Both the position numbers and the translations under genes were made by a program. The notes below the pieces were generated by a model. The model searched no databases. It worked only from the letters and a program-made list of their open reading frames with translations, and was not told the DNA's origin. A stretch of 64,000 nucleotides of DNA from Acidobacteriota bacterium (GTDB taxonomy: Bacteria; Acidobacteriota; Vicinamibacteria; Vicinamibacterales; Fen-181), in contig PMZR01000009.1 in assembly GCA_003170135.1 (NCBI GenBank), positions 81,411 to 145,410 of the forward strand. The letters run 5' to 3'. Of the stretch, positions 1 through 8,559 are shown in pieces. How positions within the stretch are numbered: the stretch's first letter is position 1; every line of letters begins with the position of its first letter.

Positions 1-2715
1 CTGGCGCCAAAGGTTGAGACCGACGTAGATCCAGTGTCCCTTCCCGTAATCCGTCTCGACGAGCGCACCGCGCTTGACGCCGGCGTTATAGGGAAACGGG
101 TCCTCCATCTGGACGAGATCCACGTAGCGCGGATCCTTGTCGCCCAGGAAATAGAGGCCGCGCTCCTGCACCCAGCCCTGCCACGCGGAGGGACCGATCG
201 TGTTGGGAGTCGTGAAGATCGGATTCTGCGGTTGCAGCACCTGCACCGGCGCATTCTCGTCGGTGACGCGGCTGCTCGAGACCTTCGCCGGATACGGCCC
301 GTACTGCGCCTGGTTGAACTCGGTCTTGTTGTACTGGACGATGAGCGTGCCGCCGTTTCGTACGTAATCGAGCAGGCGCTGGTTGTGCTCGCGCAGGTCG
401 GCGCGGCGTTCGTAGGCGCGCACGCCGGTCACGATCGAGTCGTACCGCGACAGGTTGCCCCAGGCAAGCGCGTCGCCGTCGAGCATCTCCACCTGCGCGC
501 CGAGCTGCTCGAGCGCCGACGGCACCTGGTCGCCGACGCCCATCACGTAGCCCACCAGCAGGTGCGGGCGAACTTTCACGTCGATCAGCTTGACGGTCGC
601 CTCGGCCGTCTCCACCATCTGCCGGTGCTCGATGTGCTCGTATTCGATCACCCGGTACCCCTGGTCGTACGACGTGCCCGCGTTCGACGCCTGGCCCGCC
701 CCGACGGCGAGCCGGGCGACCGCCTTCATCCGGTAGGGACCCACGCGCGTGCCTTGCGCCGGCCGGATGCGGAACCTGACCGTCTGCACCTCGTCTTCAC
801 GCGCGAAGCTCACCTTCGCAACCGGCGGCGTGGCCTGCCAGCCCGCAGGCATCTGCAGCAGGATCTCGGCGTCGGTCGCAATCTTCAGGCCGTTGACGAC
901 GCTGACGCGCACTTCGCGCTCATCGGCGGCCGCCGGTTGGCTGGGCGCCGACCTCCGTTGCGCCGTCGCACCAACAGGTATCGATGACGCCTGGCTGCGC
1001 GCCGGCATGGCGACGTGCGACGCGGCAGGGACGATCGTGATATCCGGCGTGATCCGGACGGACAGTCCGGGGATGACCTGCAGCTCCATCCGTTTTTCGC
1101 CGCTGAAGATGTTCCCCTCGTAGCGGTACTGCACCGGCAGGACGCGCGTCACCTCGCTCCCGTGGATGCTCAGCTGGACTTGCGCCGTGAACGGCGTCGG
1201 ACGGAACGGCACGCCGAACGGGACGTCGGGCTCGAACTCGTACCGCGCGAAGTTGGGCAGCCGCTTCCAGTACGGCGTCGTCAGGTGCACGCCCGGCGAC
1301 ACGCGCAGCGAAGAATCGCAGCCCGATCGCGGCGCGCCGGGTGGCTGGTAGGTCGCGCCCGGCGCAATGGTCGCGGGACGACAATTCGGCTGGCTCTCAA
1401 ATCCCTCGAACGTAACGCGTTTCACCTCGACCGGCTCGGTCCCCCGGTTCGCGATGAGGACCCTCACGCCGAGATTCTGCCCGCCCACCACCTGGCCATC
1501 GTCGGCGAGCACGTCGAAGTGCAGTCCCTGCGCGAGCACGACGGCATCCTGGAATTGCTGCTCCTTGATCTTGAGCCGGAAATCGATCTCGTACCGCCCG
1601 GCGTCGTCCAGGCCCGGCATCTGCGGCAGGCTGGCGCGAAGGGCGCGCACCTGGTCGAGACCGTCCGCGAGCGGCTGGATCGTGGCCGCCGGCCCGTCGG
1701 TCGAGAACGCCTTCTGCGCGGCGGCCGCGGCGCTCGAGATCGCCGCGAGGGCCGACGTCAGGGCGGCGGGCGGTGGCGCCTGCGCGAACTGCGCCAGGCC
1801 GCCGAGCGTCTGGTCGATGCCGTCGAAGAGCGACGCGTTCCGGCCCTGCGCCGGGCCGGCGCTGTCGCCGAGACGATAGGAAAAGACCGAGGGACCCGGC
1901 AGCGCGAGCAGTTGCGCCATGCCCTGGCACTTGTGCATGCTGCGCGCCTGGCTGCCGACGAACGCGCAGGTCTCGCCGAGCAGCGGATCCCACACTTCGT
2001 TGTCGATCCGCAGCATCGGCCCGCCCTGCGGCGCGGCGGCCGCGCCGCCGCCGAAGCCCGTGGAGTAGTACAACTTGCCCGGCTGCCACGGCCGCAGGCC
2101 TTCCTTCAGCTGTTCCGGGTACCGCGCGGGATCCGCGGCGGCGCGAAATGCTTCTCCAACGATGCGCGCGGACGCCTGGTGGTGCTGGCCGCCGCCCGTG
2201 CCCTCGGGCGACATCGCCATCATCACGCCCGGCCGGATCGTGCGAATCAGGCGCACGTAGTCGCCGACGATCTCGTCCTTCCCCCACCGCTCGAACGTCT
2301 CTTCGAGGCCGAACGAGTAGCCGAAGTCCACGGCGCGGGTGAAGTACTGCTCGGCGCCGTCGAAGCGGTGCATCGACATCAGCTCCGCCGTGCGCAACAC
2401 GCCGAGCGCGTCGCCCAGCTCGGAACCGATCTCGTTCTGCCCCCCATCGCCGCGCGTCGCCGTCGCGAGCACCGTGCGGATGCCCTGGCCGCGCTTCAGC
2501 ATGACGAGCAGCCCGTTGTTCTCATCGTCGGGATGCGCGACGGCCTGCATGAAGATGCCGACCGTGGAGAGTTGACGCAGCGCCATGCCGAGGCCGACGT
2601 ACCCTTCCTCGGCAGCGAGTCCACGCGGCTGCGCGTGTGTCCCGAGCGAGAGGAGCACGAAGGCCAGCAGGACGGCGGCCAGGACGAGGCGACGGGTTTT
2701 CAGGGGAGCAGTCAT
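1..2715 (-). CDS. Secreted PIG-L family deacetylase (C-terminus cut by window edge)
   Basis: The reading frame runs uninterrupted from an ATG at 2715 to base 1, giving 905 residues without a stop, so the C-terminus lies outside the window. Residues 1-29 form a signal peptide ending THAQ. The PIG-L/LmbE signature HPDDE is at about residues 61-65, with a later GGGQHHQ histidine pair (about residue 180) that fits the second metal-binding site. The family removes N-acetyl groups from sugar substrates using zinc. The rest of the protein is beta-rich, and the visible end (TLIVQYNKTEF) resembles a glutamine-amidotransferase-like or ThuA-like fold. Such long secreted versions are common in Acidobacteriota. 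It is divergent from the next gene, only 38 bp away. Substrate unknown. Confidence 0.85.
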   Translation of the reverse strand, partial: MTAPLKTRRLVLAAVLLAFVLLSLGTHAQPRGLAAEEGYVGLGMALRQLSTVGIFMQAVAHPDDENNGLLVMLKRGQGIRTVLATATRGDGGQNEIGSELGDALGVLRTAELMSMHRFDGAEQYFTRAVDFGYSFGLEETFERWGKDEIVGDYVRLIRTIRPGVMMAMSPEGTGGGQHHQASARIVGEAFRAAADPARYPEQLKEGLRPWQPGKLYYSTGFGGGAAAAPQGGPMLRIDNEVWDPLLGETCAFVGSQARSMHKCQGMAQLLALPGPSVFSYRLGDSAGPAQGRNASLFDGIDQTLGGLAQFAQAPPPAALTSALAAISSAAAAAQKAFSTDGPAATIQPLADGLDQVRALRASLPQMPGLDDAGRYEIDFRLKIKEQQFQDAVVLAQGLHFDVLADDGQVVGGQNLGVRVLIANRGTEPVEVKRVTFEGFESQPNCRPATIAPGATYQPPGAPRSGCDSSLRVSPGVHLTTPYWKRLPNFARYEFEPDVPFGVPFRPTPFTAQVQLSIHGSEVTRVLPVQYRYEGNIFSGEKRMELQVIPGLSVRITPDITIVPAASHVAMPARSQASSIPVGATAQRRSAPSQPAAADEREVRVSVVNGLKIATDAEILLQMPAGWQATPPVAKVSFAREDEVQTVRFRIRPAQGTRVGPYRMKAVARLAVGAGQASNAGTSYDQGYRVIEYEHIEHRQMVETAEATVKLIDVKVRPHLLVGYVMGVGDQVPSALEQLGAQVEMLDGDALAWGNLSRYDSIVTGVRAYERRADLREHNQRLLDYVRNGGTLIVQYNKTEFNQAQYGPYPAKVSSSRVTDENAPVQVLQPQNPIFTTPNTIGPSAWQGWVQERGLYFLGDKDPRYVDLVQMEDPFPYNAGVKRGALVETDYGKGHWIYVGLNLWRQ

Positions 2716-2753
2716 CTTATTGCTAATATACGTCGCAAAGACAAGGAGATTCC

Positions 2754-3290
2754 ATGCAGATGAGGGTGGCCGTGATGGTGATGGCGTTGGCCATCGGCGC
2801 CGTGCCTGCCCGGACGCAGGCGCAGACAAAAACCGACCCCTGGGCGCCGTACATGTTTCTCGTCGGCACGTGGGCCGGCGAAGGCCAGGGCCAGCCGGGC
2901 TCGAGCAGCGGGACCGCCACGTTTCGGCTGGATCTGGGCGGCCGGATCCTGGTCCGCACGAATCGAGTGACGGTTGCGGCGACTGCCGGGCAGGCGGCGG
3001 CCGTGCACGAGGACTTGATGGTGATCTATCGGGACGGCCCCGGGCAGCCGGTTCGAGCGACCTACTGGGACAACGAGGATCACACCATCCAGTACGACGC
3101 GAGCGTGTCCGCCGACGGGAACGCCATCACGTTCGTCACGGGGCCTGCGCCGGCCGCCCCGCGGTTCCGCCTCGTCTACACGCGCCTCGACGGGTCGCGA
3201 GTGGACGTGAAGTTCGAGATGGCGCCGCCCGGCAGTCCCGAGGCGTTCAAGGTCTATACGCAGGGAGTGACGAGGAGAGTGGGGGGGTAG
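2754..3290 (+). CDS. Secreted small beta-rich protein (DUF1579/lipocalin-like)
   Basis: This 178-residue protein has a typical signal peptide (residues 1-25, cleavage near TQAQ). The mature part contains FLVGTWAGEGQG near residue 37, a pattern seen at the start of DUF1579 and other small lipocalin-like barrels that often carry hydrophobic ligands. The start is supported by AAGGAG nine bases upstream. It shares a 38-bp divergent spacer with the PIG-L gene, and TAATAT at 2724-2729 could serve as a -10 box. No catalytic motif is visible. The fold assignment is inference; export is well supported. Confidence 0.7.
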   Translation: MQMRVAVMVMALAIGAVPARTQAQTKTDPWAPYMFLVGTWAGEGQGQPGSSSGTATFRLDLGGRILVRTNRVTVAATAGQAAAVHEDLMVIYRDGPGQPVRATYWDNEDHTIQYDASVSADGNAITFVTGPAPAAPRFRLVYTRLDGSRVDVKFEMAPPGSPEAFKVYTQGVTRRVGG

Positions 3291-3291
3291 T

Positions 3292-3331
3292 GCGGTGCTG
3301 GGTGCTCGGTGCAAGGTGCCGTGCCAGGTGC
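3292..3331 (+). repeat. Heptamer array (GCNNGGT class)
   Basis: Directly after the stop codon at 3290 the sequence runs in 7-bp units: GCTGGGT, GCTCGGT, GCAAGGT, GCCGTGC, CAGGTGC. It fills the gap between convergent genes. It is one of the dispersed heptamer arrays described in the findings. Confidence 0.75.
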
Positions 3332-3350
3332 GAGGCACGGCCCCCCGCGT

Positions 3351-4586
3351 TCATCTGCCGAAGCCCCACAGCGCGTCCTGCTTCTCGGCGGTGCCGGTGA
3401 CATGGCGCAGCAGGATGCTCGCCGCGAGCAGCGCGCTCCCGTCGTCCGCGCGGCCCGCGCCAAGCGCGAAGAGGTGCCGCGGGTAGTGCCGATGCGGCCC
3501 GATGCGAGGCAGTCCGTCGTCGCTCGCGCTGATCCGCGCGTCCCACGCGTAATCCGCCCGGATGCCCGAGAGATCGGGATAGAGCAACGACAGCTCGTAC
3601 ATCAGCTGGGCCGAATGCTGCACGAGCGCCGCGGGGCGCGAGCGTTCCGGCAGGCGCAGCCGCTCGACACCCGCGAAGAGCAAGCGGTGGTCGCGCGTCC
3701 AGCGCAGCAGGTGGCCCGGGCAGGTGGCCTCGCGCAGCACGAAGGGCGACGCGGGCAGGTGATGGCGCAGCGCCGCGGACAGCGGTTCGGTCACCACGCG
3801 ATAGGTGACGAGCGGCGTGAACCGGCGCGTGATCGGCCGGAACAGGCGCGTCGGGCCTCCCGTCGTCACGATGACTTTCGAGGCCGTGACGAGGCCCCGG
3901 GCGGTCGAGATTTGCAGGGGCATGGCGTCCCGCGCCCGTCCGCCACCTTGCTTGATGGCGACGACCGGTGACCCCTCGAAGATCTTCGCGCGATGCGACT
4001 TCGCCGCGCGGACCAGGCCGAGCGACGCGCGGTAGGGATCGAAGGTGGCGCCCGCTTTCACCCGGATGGCGCCAGACGACTCGGTTCGCAGCTGCGCGCT
4101 GGCCCGCGCCGCCGTCAGCCACTGCCCCTCGATGCCCATCTCGCGCCGGAGGCGACCCTCCCGCTCGAGCTCGCGTCCTTCCTCGCGCGCCGACAGGTAG
4201 TTGGCGATCTCGACCGGCTCGAGTTCCGCGCGCACGCCAAGCCGGCGCAGCAGCGCCGCGAAATCGAGGGCCGCGCGCCGCGACATCTCCCAGGCCGCCC
4301 GCGCCGCGCGGCGGCCGTGCATTGCGTCGAGCGTCACGAGCGGAACGGCGGGCTCCGGCACGATGACGCCAGGCGCGGCCGCAGTTGCCTGCTGACCGAT
4401 CCGCTTCGCCTCGATGAGCGCCACCCGCACGCCGGCCGCCGCAAGCACATACGCGGTGGTGCAACCGAACAGGCCGCCGCCGACGATGGCGACCTCCACG
4501 TCGACGTGCCCGCGCAGGGATGGAAACCGCGGCTTGCGCGACTCGGCCAGGCGCGAAGTCCAGTAGGGCCGCATCCGCGCGCTCAT
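3351..4586 (-). CDS. FAD-dependent oxidoreductase (DAO family)
   Basis: This 411-residue protein has an N-terminal dinucleotide-binding motif VAIVGGGLFGCTTAYVL at about residues 32-48, followed by the acidic end of the second strand (LIEAK). The overall layout matches D-amino-acid-oxidase-like flavoproteins (glycine/sarcosine/D-amino-acid oxidases), which oxidise amines with a flavin. The ATG at 4586 overlaps the TGA of the M55 peptidase gene (4583-4585) in an ATGA arrangement, so the two are translationally coupled. An upstream extension to 5069 is only a shadow of the peptidase gene. Coupling to a D-aminopeptidase makes a D-amino-acid or small-peptide catabolic role plausible, but the substrate cannot be read from the sequence. 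Confidence 0.8.
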   Translation of the reverse strand: MSARMRPYWTSRLAESRKPRFPSLRGHVDVEVAIVGGGLFGCTTAYVLAAAGVRVALIEAKRIGQQATAAAPGVIVPEPAVPLVTLDAMHGRRAARAAWEMSRRAALDFAALLRRLGVRAELEPVEIANYLSAREEGRELEREGRLRREMGIEGQWLTAARASAQLRTESSGAIRVKAGATFDPYRASLGLVRAAKSHRAKIFEGSPVVAIKQGGGRARDAMPLQISTARGLVTASKVIVTTGGPTRLFRPITRRFTPLVTYRVVTEPLSAALRHHLPASPFVLREATCPGHLLRWTRDHRLLFAGVERLRLPERSRPAALVQHSAQLMYELSLLYPDLSGIRADYAWDARISASDDGLPRIGPHRHYPRHLFALGAGRADDGSALLAASILLRHVTGTAEKQDALWGFGR

Positions 4587-5500
4587 GACAGCCCCGTGAG
4601 GATTTGCATCAGCCGGCTGATTTGCAGGATGTCGGCGAACGTGCCGCGGACCGTGTGCGCGTCCACGCGCGAGAGCCCGGGCACGTAGGCCGCCTTCTCG
4701 GCATCCGGCGTCAGCTTGAAGCCAACCTCCAGGTCGATCGGCGTCTTCAGTCGGAACGGCGCGGGGGCGGCCTTGCGCAGGGCCCGCGTGACGCCCTCGC
4801 GTATGAGCTGCCTCGCTTTCGCCGGTGTCACGGTCATCGCCGAGTGGAAGCCGTAGGGCTCCTTCAAGACGACGCCCTCGACGGATGGAAGCGTCTTCTG
4901 CACCTGCGTAACCGCCACGCGGTCGCCCGACATGAACACCACGGGCACGCCGAAGTGGCCGGCGATGGCGGCGTTGAAAACCGCCTCCATGACTTCCTGG
5001 CCATTCAGCTTGATACCCAGCAGCTTTGCGCTCGACATGGTGTGACTGCGCACGGCGTCCACGCTCCACTCGCTCGCGTGGTAGCCGATGAAGAGGACCG
5101 CATCGAAGGTATCGTCGATCCCCTGCATCATCTCGAGCGGACGCGGGAACCCGCGGACGATCCGCACGTCGTCGGGCAGCTCGTCAATGAGCAGGTTCTG
5201 CGCGTTGCCGTGGGAGTCGCAGACGACGAAGTCGGTCGCGCCGGCATCACGCGCGCCCTGGATGGCGGCGTTCACCTCGCCGGTTGCCCACTCGCGGGCC
5301 TTCGCCCACTCGAAGCCGTCGGGCCCGAGCTGGGCCGGCTGCACGACGCCGGCGATCCCTTCCATGTCCACCGAGATGAAGATCTTCCGCATCGGCCGGG
5401 CCTGTGCTTTCCCGGGCGCGCCCGCGGGCGCCGCCCGCAGCACGCACACCGCGACGACACCGACGAACGCGCACGCGAACCATCGGGCGGCGATTCTCAC
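4583..5500 (-). CDS. M55 family D-aminopeptidase (DppA-like), exported
   Basis: This 305-residue protein matches the DppA family of zinc D-aminopeptidases. The metal ligands of SVDMEG (Asp and Glu, about residues 45 and 47), the CDSHGN histidine, the GYHA histidine and the RSHTMSS histidine (general base region) are all present. The start is GTG at 5500, with GGAGG five bases upstream, and gives a 30-residue signal peptide or anchor before MRKIFISVD; DppA itself is cytoplasmic, so export is a difference. The family hydrolyses D-Ala-containing peptides released from cell walls. The downstream oxidoreductase is coupled by ATGA overlap, suggesting a two-step D-amino-acid salvage unit (inference). 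Confidence 0.88.
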   Translation of the reverse strand: MRIAARWFACAFVGVVAVCVLRAAPAGAPGKAQARPMRKIFISVDMEGIAGVVQPAQLGPDGFEWAKAREWATGEVNAAIQGARDAGATDFVVCDSHGNAQNLLIDELPDDVRIVRGFPRPLEMMQGIDDTFDAVLFIGYHASEWSVDAVRSHTMSSAKLLGIKLNGQEVMEAVFNAAIAGHFGVPVVFMSGDRVAVTQVQKTLPSVEGVVLKEPYGFHSAMTVTPAKARQLIREGVTRALRKAAPAPFRLKTPIDLEVGFKLTPDAEKAAYVPGLSRVDAHTVRGTFADILQISRLMQILTGLS

Positions 5501-5602
5501 GATCACCTCCGGCAGGTCAGGGGGGCATCGAGACCGGCCCCTGTCGCCGTCATTGTATCCGCGTGTCACATCCAGCTGAAGTCCATCCTGCGTTGACGCC
5601 AC

Positions 5603-5648
5603 ATTCGGTATCCCGCGCACATTCCAGATTCCGTATTCCGTATCACTC
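5603..5648 (+). repeat. Heptamer array (ATTCCGT class)
   Basis: Units ATTCGGT, ATCCCGC, then after 4 bases ATTCCAG, ATTCCGT, ATTCCGT, ATCACTC. It lies about 100 bp upstream of the M55 peptidase gene in a long non-coding stretch. A related run (CACATTC, GCTGCTC, CACATTC, CGCGTCC) occurs at 6074-6101 at the other end of the same spacer. Confidence 0.65.
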
Positions 5649-5674
5649 TTGTCGGTTTGTCTTGCGTCGTCGAG

Positions 5675-6040
5675 ACCACGCTTGCGTCGCAACCGCGCAA
5701 CCTGGGACGGCGTGACCGCAGCTTCGAGCATCCCGCGCGGTCGGACGAGGCTGTCCCTGCTGCGTCCCAATCGACAGGCCGGAAAAACGGCTCGGCGGCA
5801 TCGGTGACCGCTGGCCGCCAGGGTCGCGGGCACGGGGGCACCCCACCGCGGCTGCCGCGGCGGGGACCCCGCCAAAGAGGCCGTGCACCCGCTCAACCAG
5901 GCTGGCCCCCACCGCCGGCGAGCCGTTTTACTTCCTCACGCTCGTCGGCCTGTCTCCATGGGCCGCTGCAGGAACAGCCTCGTCCGACCGCGCGCGTTAC
6001 GACGCCGCCCATGACGGCGGTGCCTCGGCGACGCTCATCC
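5675..6040. repeat. Large imperfect palindrome in the 650-bp spacer 5501-6149
   Basis: The spacer between the M55 peptidase and the class V aminotransferase has no believable gene. Its core is a long inverted repeat: a perfect 21-bp match pairs 5734-5754 with 5974-5994, and the similarity continues inward (CAGGCCG and AAACGGCTCG occur on both arms) and, more weakly, outward for roughly another 40 bases. Both arms are very GC-rich. It could be a degraded inserted element, two inverted copies of one unit, or a structured RNA. Heptamer-like ATTCC runs lie on both sides (5603-5648 and 6074-6101). Confidence 0.6.
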
Positions 6041-6149
6041 TTCCCCATGCAAGGCCCTCCACGTCGGACTTTCCACATTCGCTGCTCCACATTCCGCGTC
6101 CGGAAGGAGTAGGATCTACCGTTGCGACGCGTCTTTCGAGGGAGTCTTC

Positions 6150-7268
6150 ATGACACGCTATCCTGATTTGAATACATCGCCCCGCATCCTGCTCGGTCCC
6201 GGCCCCAGCATGGTTCATCCCCGCGTATTGCGGGCCATGGCGCATCCGCTGGTGGGCCATCTCGATCCGCAGTTCATCACGCTGATGAACGAGGTGCAGG
6301 ACCTGCTCCGCTACGCGTTCCGGACGAAGAACCCGCTGACCATCCCTGTGTCGGGCACCGGCAGCGCCGGCATGGAAGCCGCCGTGTGCAACTTCGTCGA
6401 ACCGGGCGATTCGGTCCTCATCGGCGTCAACGGCTACTTCGGCGAACGGCTGTGTGATATTGCCGGGCGCTACGGCGCCACGGTGCGGCGCGTCGAGCGG
6501 CCATGGGGACAGGTGTTCGACCCGGCTGAAATCGACGCGGCGCTGAAGCAGCACCCGGCGAAGGTCGTGGCGCTCGTCCACGCCGAGACATCCACGGGCG
6601 CGCGCCAGCCGCTCGAGGGCATCGCCGACATCGTGCATCGGCACGGGGGCCTGCTGATTGCCGACTGCGTCACCTCGCTTGGCGGCGTGCCGCTCGAGAT
6701 CGACAACTGGGACATCGACATCGCCTACAGCGGCACGCAGAAGTGTCTGAGCGCGCCGCCCGGCCTGGCGCCGCTCACCGTCGGCGAGCGGGCGCGCGAC
6801 GTGCTGCGCCGCCGCAAGACGAAGGTGGCGAACTGGTATCTCGATCTCACGATGATCGAAACCTACTGGGGCAGCAACCGCACGTATCACCACACGGCGC
6901 CCATCAGCATGAATTTCGCGCTTCGCGAGGCGCTGCGCCTCGTCGAGGAAGAGGGGCTCGAGCAGCGCTGGGAGCGACACGCCAGGAACGCGCGCGAGCT
7001 CTGGGATGGCCTCGAAGCGCTCGGCCTGAAGCTCGTCGTCCCGGCGGCCCACCGGCTGCCGTCGCTGACGACCGTGATGGTGCCGGACGGTGTCGACGAA
7101 GCGGCGATTCGCAGGCGCCTGCTGGACGACTACAACGTCGAGATCGCCGGCGGCCTGGGCGCCTTCAAGGGCAAAGCGTGGCGCATCGGCCTGATGGGCT
7201 ACTCGTCGTCTCGCGAGAACATCCTGGTGCTGGTTGGCGCGCTCGAGCGGCTGCTCGGCCGGCGGTGA
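6150..7268 (+). CDS. Alanine-glyoxylate / serine-pyruvate aminotransferase (class V)
   Basis: This 372-residue PLP enzyme belongs to the AgxT/serine-glyoxylate aminotransferase group. Features are the N-terminal GPGPSMVHPRVL, the substrate loop VSGTGSAGMEAA, the PLP-binding DCVTSLGG and the Schiff-base lysine in SGTQKC (K198). The family moves an amino group between alanine or serine and glyoxylate or pyruvate, usually making glycine. The start ATG has GAGGGAG upstream. The next gene is a threonine aldolase, also a glycine-producing PLP enzyme, separated only by a heptamer array, so shared transcription is likely. Donor and acceptor preference cannot be told from sequence alone. Confidence 0.9.
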   Translation: MTRYPDLNTSPRILLGPGPSMVHPRVLRAMAHPLVGHLDPQFITLMNEVQDLLRYAFRTKNPLTIPVSGTGSAGMEAAVCNFVEPGDSVLIGVNGYFGERLCDIAGRYGATVRRVERPWGQVFDPAEIDAALKQHPAKVVALVHAETSTGARQPLEGIADIVHRHGGLLIADCVTSLGGVPLEIDNWDIDIAYSGTQKCLSAPPGLAPLTVGERARDVLRRRKTKVANWYLDLTMIETYWGSNRTYHHTAPISMNFALREALRLVEEEGLEQRWERHARNARELWDGLEALGLKLVVPAAHRLPSLTTVMVPDGVDEAAIRRRLLDDYNVEIAGGLGAFKGKAWRIGLMGYSSSRENILVLVGALERLLGRR

Positions 7269-7273
7269 CGAAG

Positions 7274-7403
7274 AGTTCGCAGTTGACAGCCAGCAGTTAG
7301 CCGCCGCGCGCCCGCCGCAGCGAATTGCCGACTGCGAACTGCCAACTGCGAACCGCCAACTCCGAACTGCTGACTGCTGACTGCCAACTGCTGACTGCCA
7401 ACT
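7274..7403 (+). repeat. Two opposed heptamer blocks between agxT-like and ltaE-like genes
   Basis: At 7274-7301 there are reverse-oriented units (AGTTCGC, AGTTGAC, AGCCAGC, AGTTAGC). At 7327-7403 eleven consecutive forward units follow without a gap in register (GCCGACT, GCGAACT, GCCAACT, GCGAACC, GCCAACT, CCGAACT, GCTGACT twice, GCCAACT, GCTGACT, GCCAACT). The blocks are reverse complements of each other in consensus. The array ends three bases before the ltaE start codon. Confidence 0.85.
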
Positions 7404-7406
7404 TAT

Positions 7407-8465
7407 ATGATCGACCTCCGAAGCGACACGCTGACCCTTCCGACCGAGCAGATGCTGCACAGCATCGGGACCGCGCGTCTGGGAGACGACTCGCGGGATG
7501 GCGATCCGACCGTCGTCGAACTCGAGCAGCTGGCGGCGTCGATGCTGGGAAAGGAAGCGGCGCTGCTGACGGTCAGCGGCACGATGTCCAACCTGCTCGC
7601 GCTGCGCACGCACTGCGAGGCCGGGGCCGCCGCCATCGTGGAAGAGAGCGCGCACCTGTACGGCATGGAATTCGGCGGGCTCGCGGCCGCGTGCGGGCTG
7701 CTGGTCCTGCCGGTGCCCGGGCGTCGCGGGGCGATCGACCTCGACGAGTTGCGCATGGCCGTGCGCAAGGCCGCGGCCGGCTTCCCCGCGCGGGGAGTGC
7801 TCTGCCTCGAGAACACTCACAATGCCGCTGGCGGCACCATCATCCCGCCGGACCACATCGCGCGGTGCGCGGAGATCGCGCACGCCGCCGGGTTGCCGGT
7901 CCACCTGGACGGCGCGCGGATCTTCAACGCGGCCGTCGCGCTCGGCGTCGACGCGCGCGAACTGACGCCGGCGGCCGATTCCGTGTCGTGCTGCCTGTCG
8001 AAGGGATTGTCGGCGCCGGTCGGATCGCTTTTGGCCGGCCGCCGCGACTTCATCGATCGCGCGCGCAAGGTGCGCCGCGCGCTCGGCGGCACGATGCGCC
8101 AGGCCGGTGTCATCGCGGCCCCGGGGATCGTCGCACTGAAGACGATGGTTCCGCGGCTCGCCGAAGATCACCGGCACGCGCGCGTGCTCGGCGAGCGCCT
8201 CGCGGCCGTGCCGGGCCTGCGCGTGGATCTCGAGACGGTCCAGACGAACATGGTGAACGTGGACGTGGGCGGGCTGGGCATCGACGCCGCCACGTTTGCC
8301 GGGCACCTGGACGCGCTGGGCGTGCGCGGCCTGCCCGGCCTCGGCACCATCGTGCGGTTCGTCACCTACCGCGGGATCACCGAGGCGGATGTCCTGATGG
8401 CGGCAGAGGCTGTCGAGATGATCGCGGCCGCGCGGCCGTGGGGGGCGGCGAGCGCCGCGGTGTAA
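7407..8465 (+). CDS. ltaE: Low-specificity L-threonine aldolase
   Basis: This 352-residue protein opens with the family hallmark MIDLRSDTLTLPT and carries LENTHN, the PLP-contacting LDGARIFNA and the Schiff-base lysine in CCLSKGLSAPVG (K199). These PLP enzymes split threonine and allo-threonine into glycine and acetaldehyde in the cytoplasm. No Shine-Dalgarno is visible, because the bases before the ATG are the end of a heptamer array; translation may depend on the upstream aminotransferase gene. The acetaldehyde product links it in concept to the acylating aldehyde dehydrogenase at 42662-44089. Confidence 0.92.
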   Translation: MIDLRSDTLTLPTEQMLHSIGTARLGDDSRDGDPTVVELEQLAASMLGKEAALLTVSGTMSNLLALRTHCEAGAAAIVEESAHLYGMEFGGLAAACGLLVLPVPGRRGAIDLDELRMAVRKAAAGFPARGVLCLENTHNAAGGTIIPPDHIARCAEIAHAAGLPVHLDGARIFNAAVALGVDARELTPAADSVSCCLSKGLSAPVGSLLAGRRDFIDRARKVRRALGGTMRQAGVIAAPGIVALKTMVPRLAEDHRHARVLGERLAAVPGLRVDLETVQTNMVNVDVGGLGIDAATFAGHLDALGVRGLPGLGTIVRFVTYRGITEADVLMAAEAVEMIAAARPWGAASAAV

Positions 8466-8484
8466 TCGGCCGCGGCGCGTGACG

Positions 8485-8512
8485 GCCTTGCGCCTTGGGC
8501 CTTGGGCTCAAG
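8485..8512 (+). repeat. Short heptamer array (GCCTTGG class)
   Basis: Four units in register: GCCTTGC, GCCTTGG, GCCTTGG, GCTCAAG. The array abuts the -35 box of the MNT/HEPN promoter at 8513. Confidence 0.6.
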
Positions 8513-8559
8513 TTGACCCATCCTGCCCAATCAGGGCATAATCATACCCATATTGGGCA
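8513..8559 (+). promoter_or_regulatory. Promoter with inverted repeat for the MNT/HEPN pair
   Basis: TTGACC at 8513-8518 and CATAAT at 8537-8542 are separated by 18 bases, a good sigma-70 match. An 8-bp inverted repeat, TGCCCAAT (8524-8531) and ATTGGGCA (8552-8559), places one arm between the two boxes and the other over the expected transcription start. That is the usual geometry of an autoregulatory operator for a small two-gene module. The protein product itself carries a winged-helix N-terminus that could bind it (inference). Confidence 0.6.

Noticed and set aside
1015..2763. Long plus-strand open frame (582 codons) rich in Arg and His
   Set aside because: It lies antisense to the PIG-L gene, has no motif, and is the typical high-GC mirror of a real gene; the minus-strand reading has signal peptide and metal motif.
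7327..7403. CRISPR-like or direct-repeat array
   Set aside because: Units are only 7 bp with no spacers; CRISPR repeats are 21-48 bp and separated by unique sequence.
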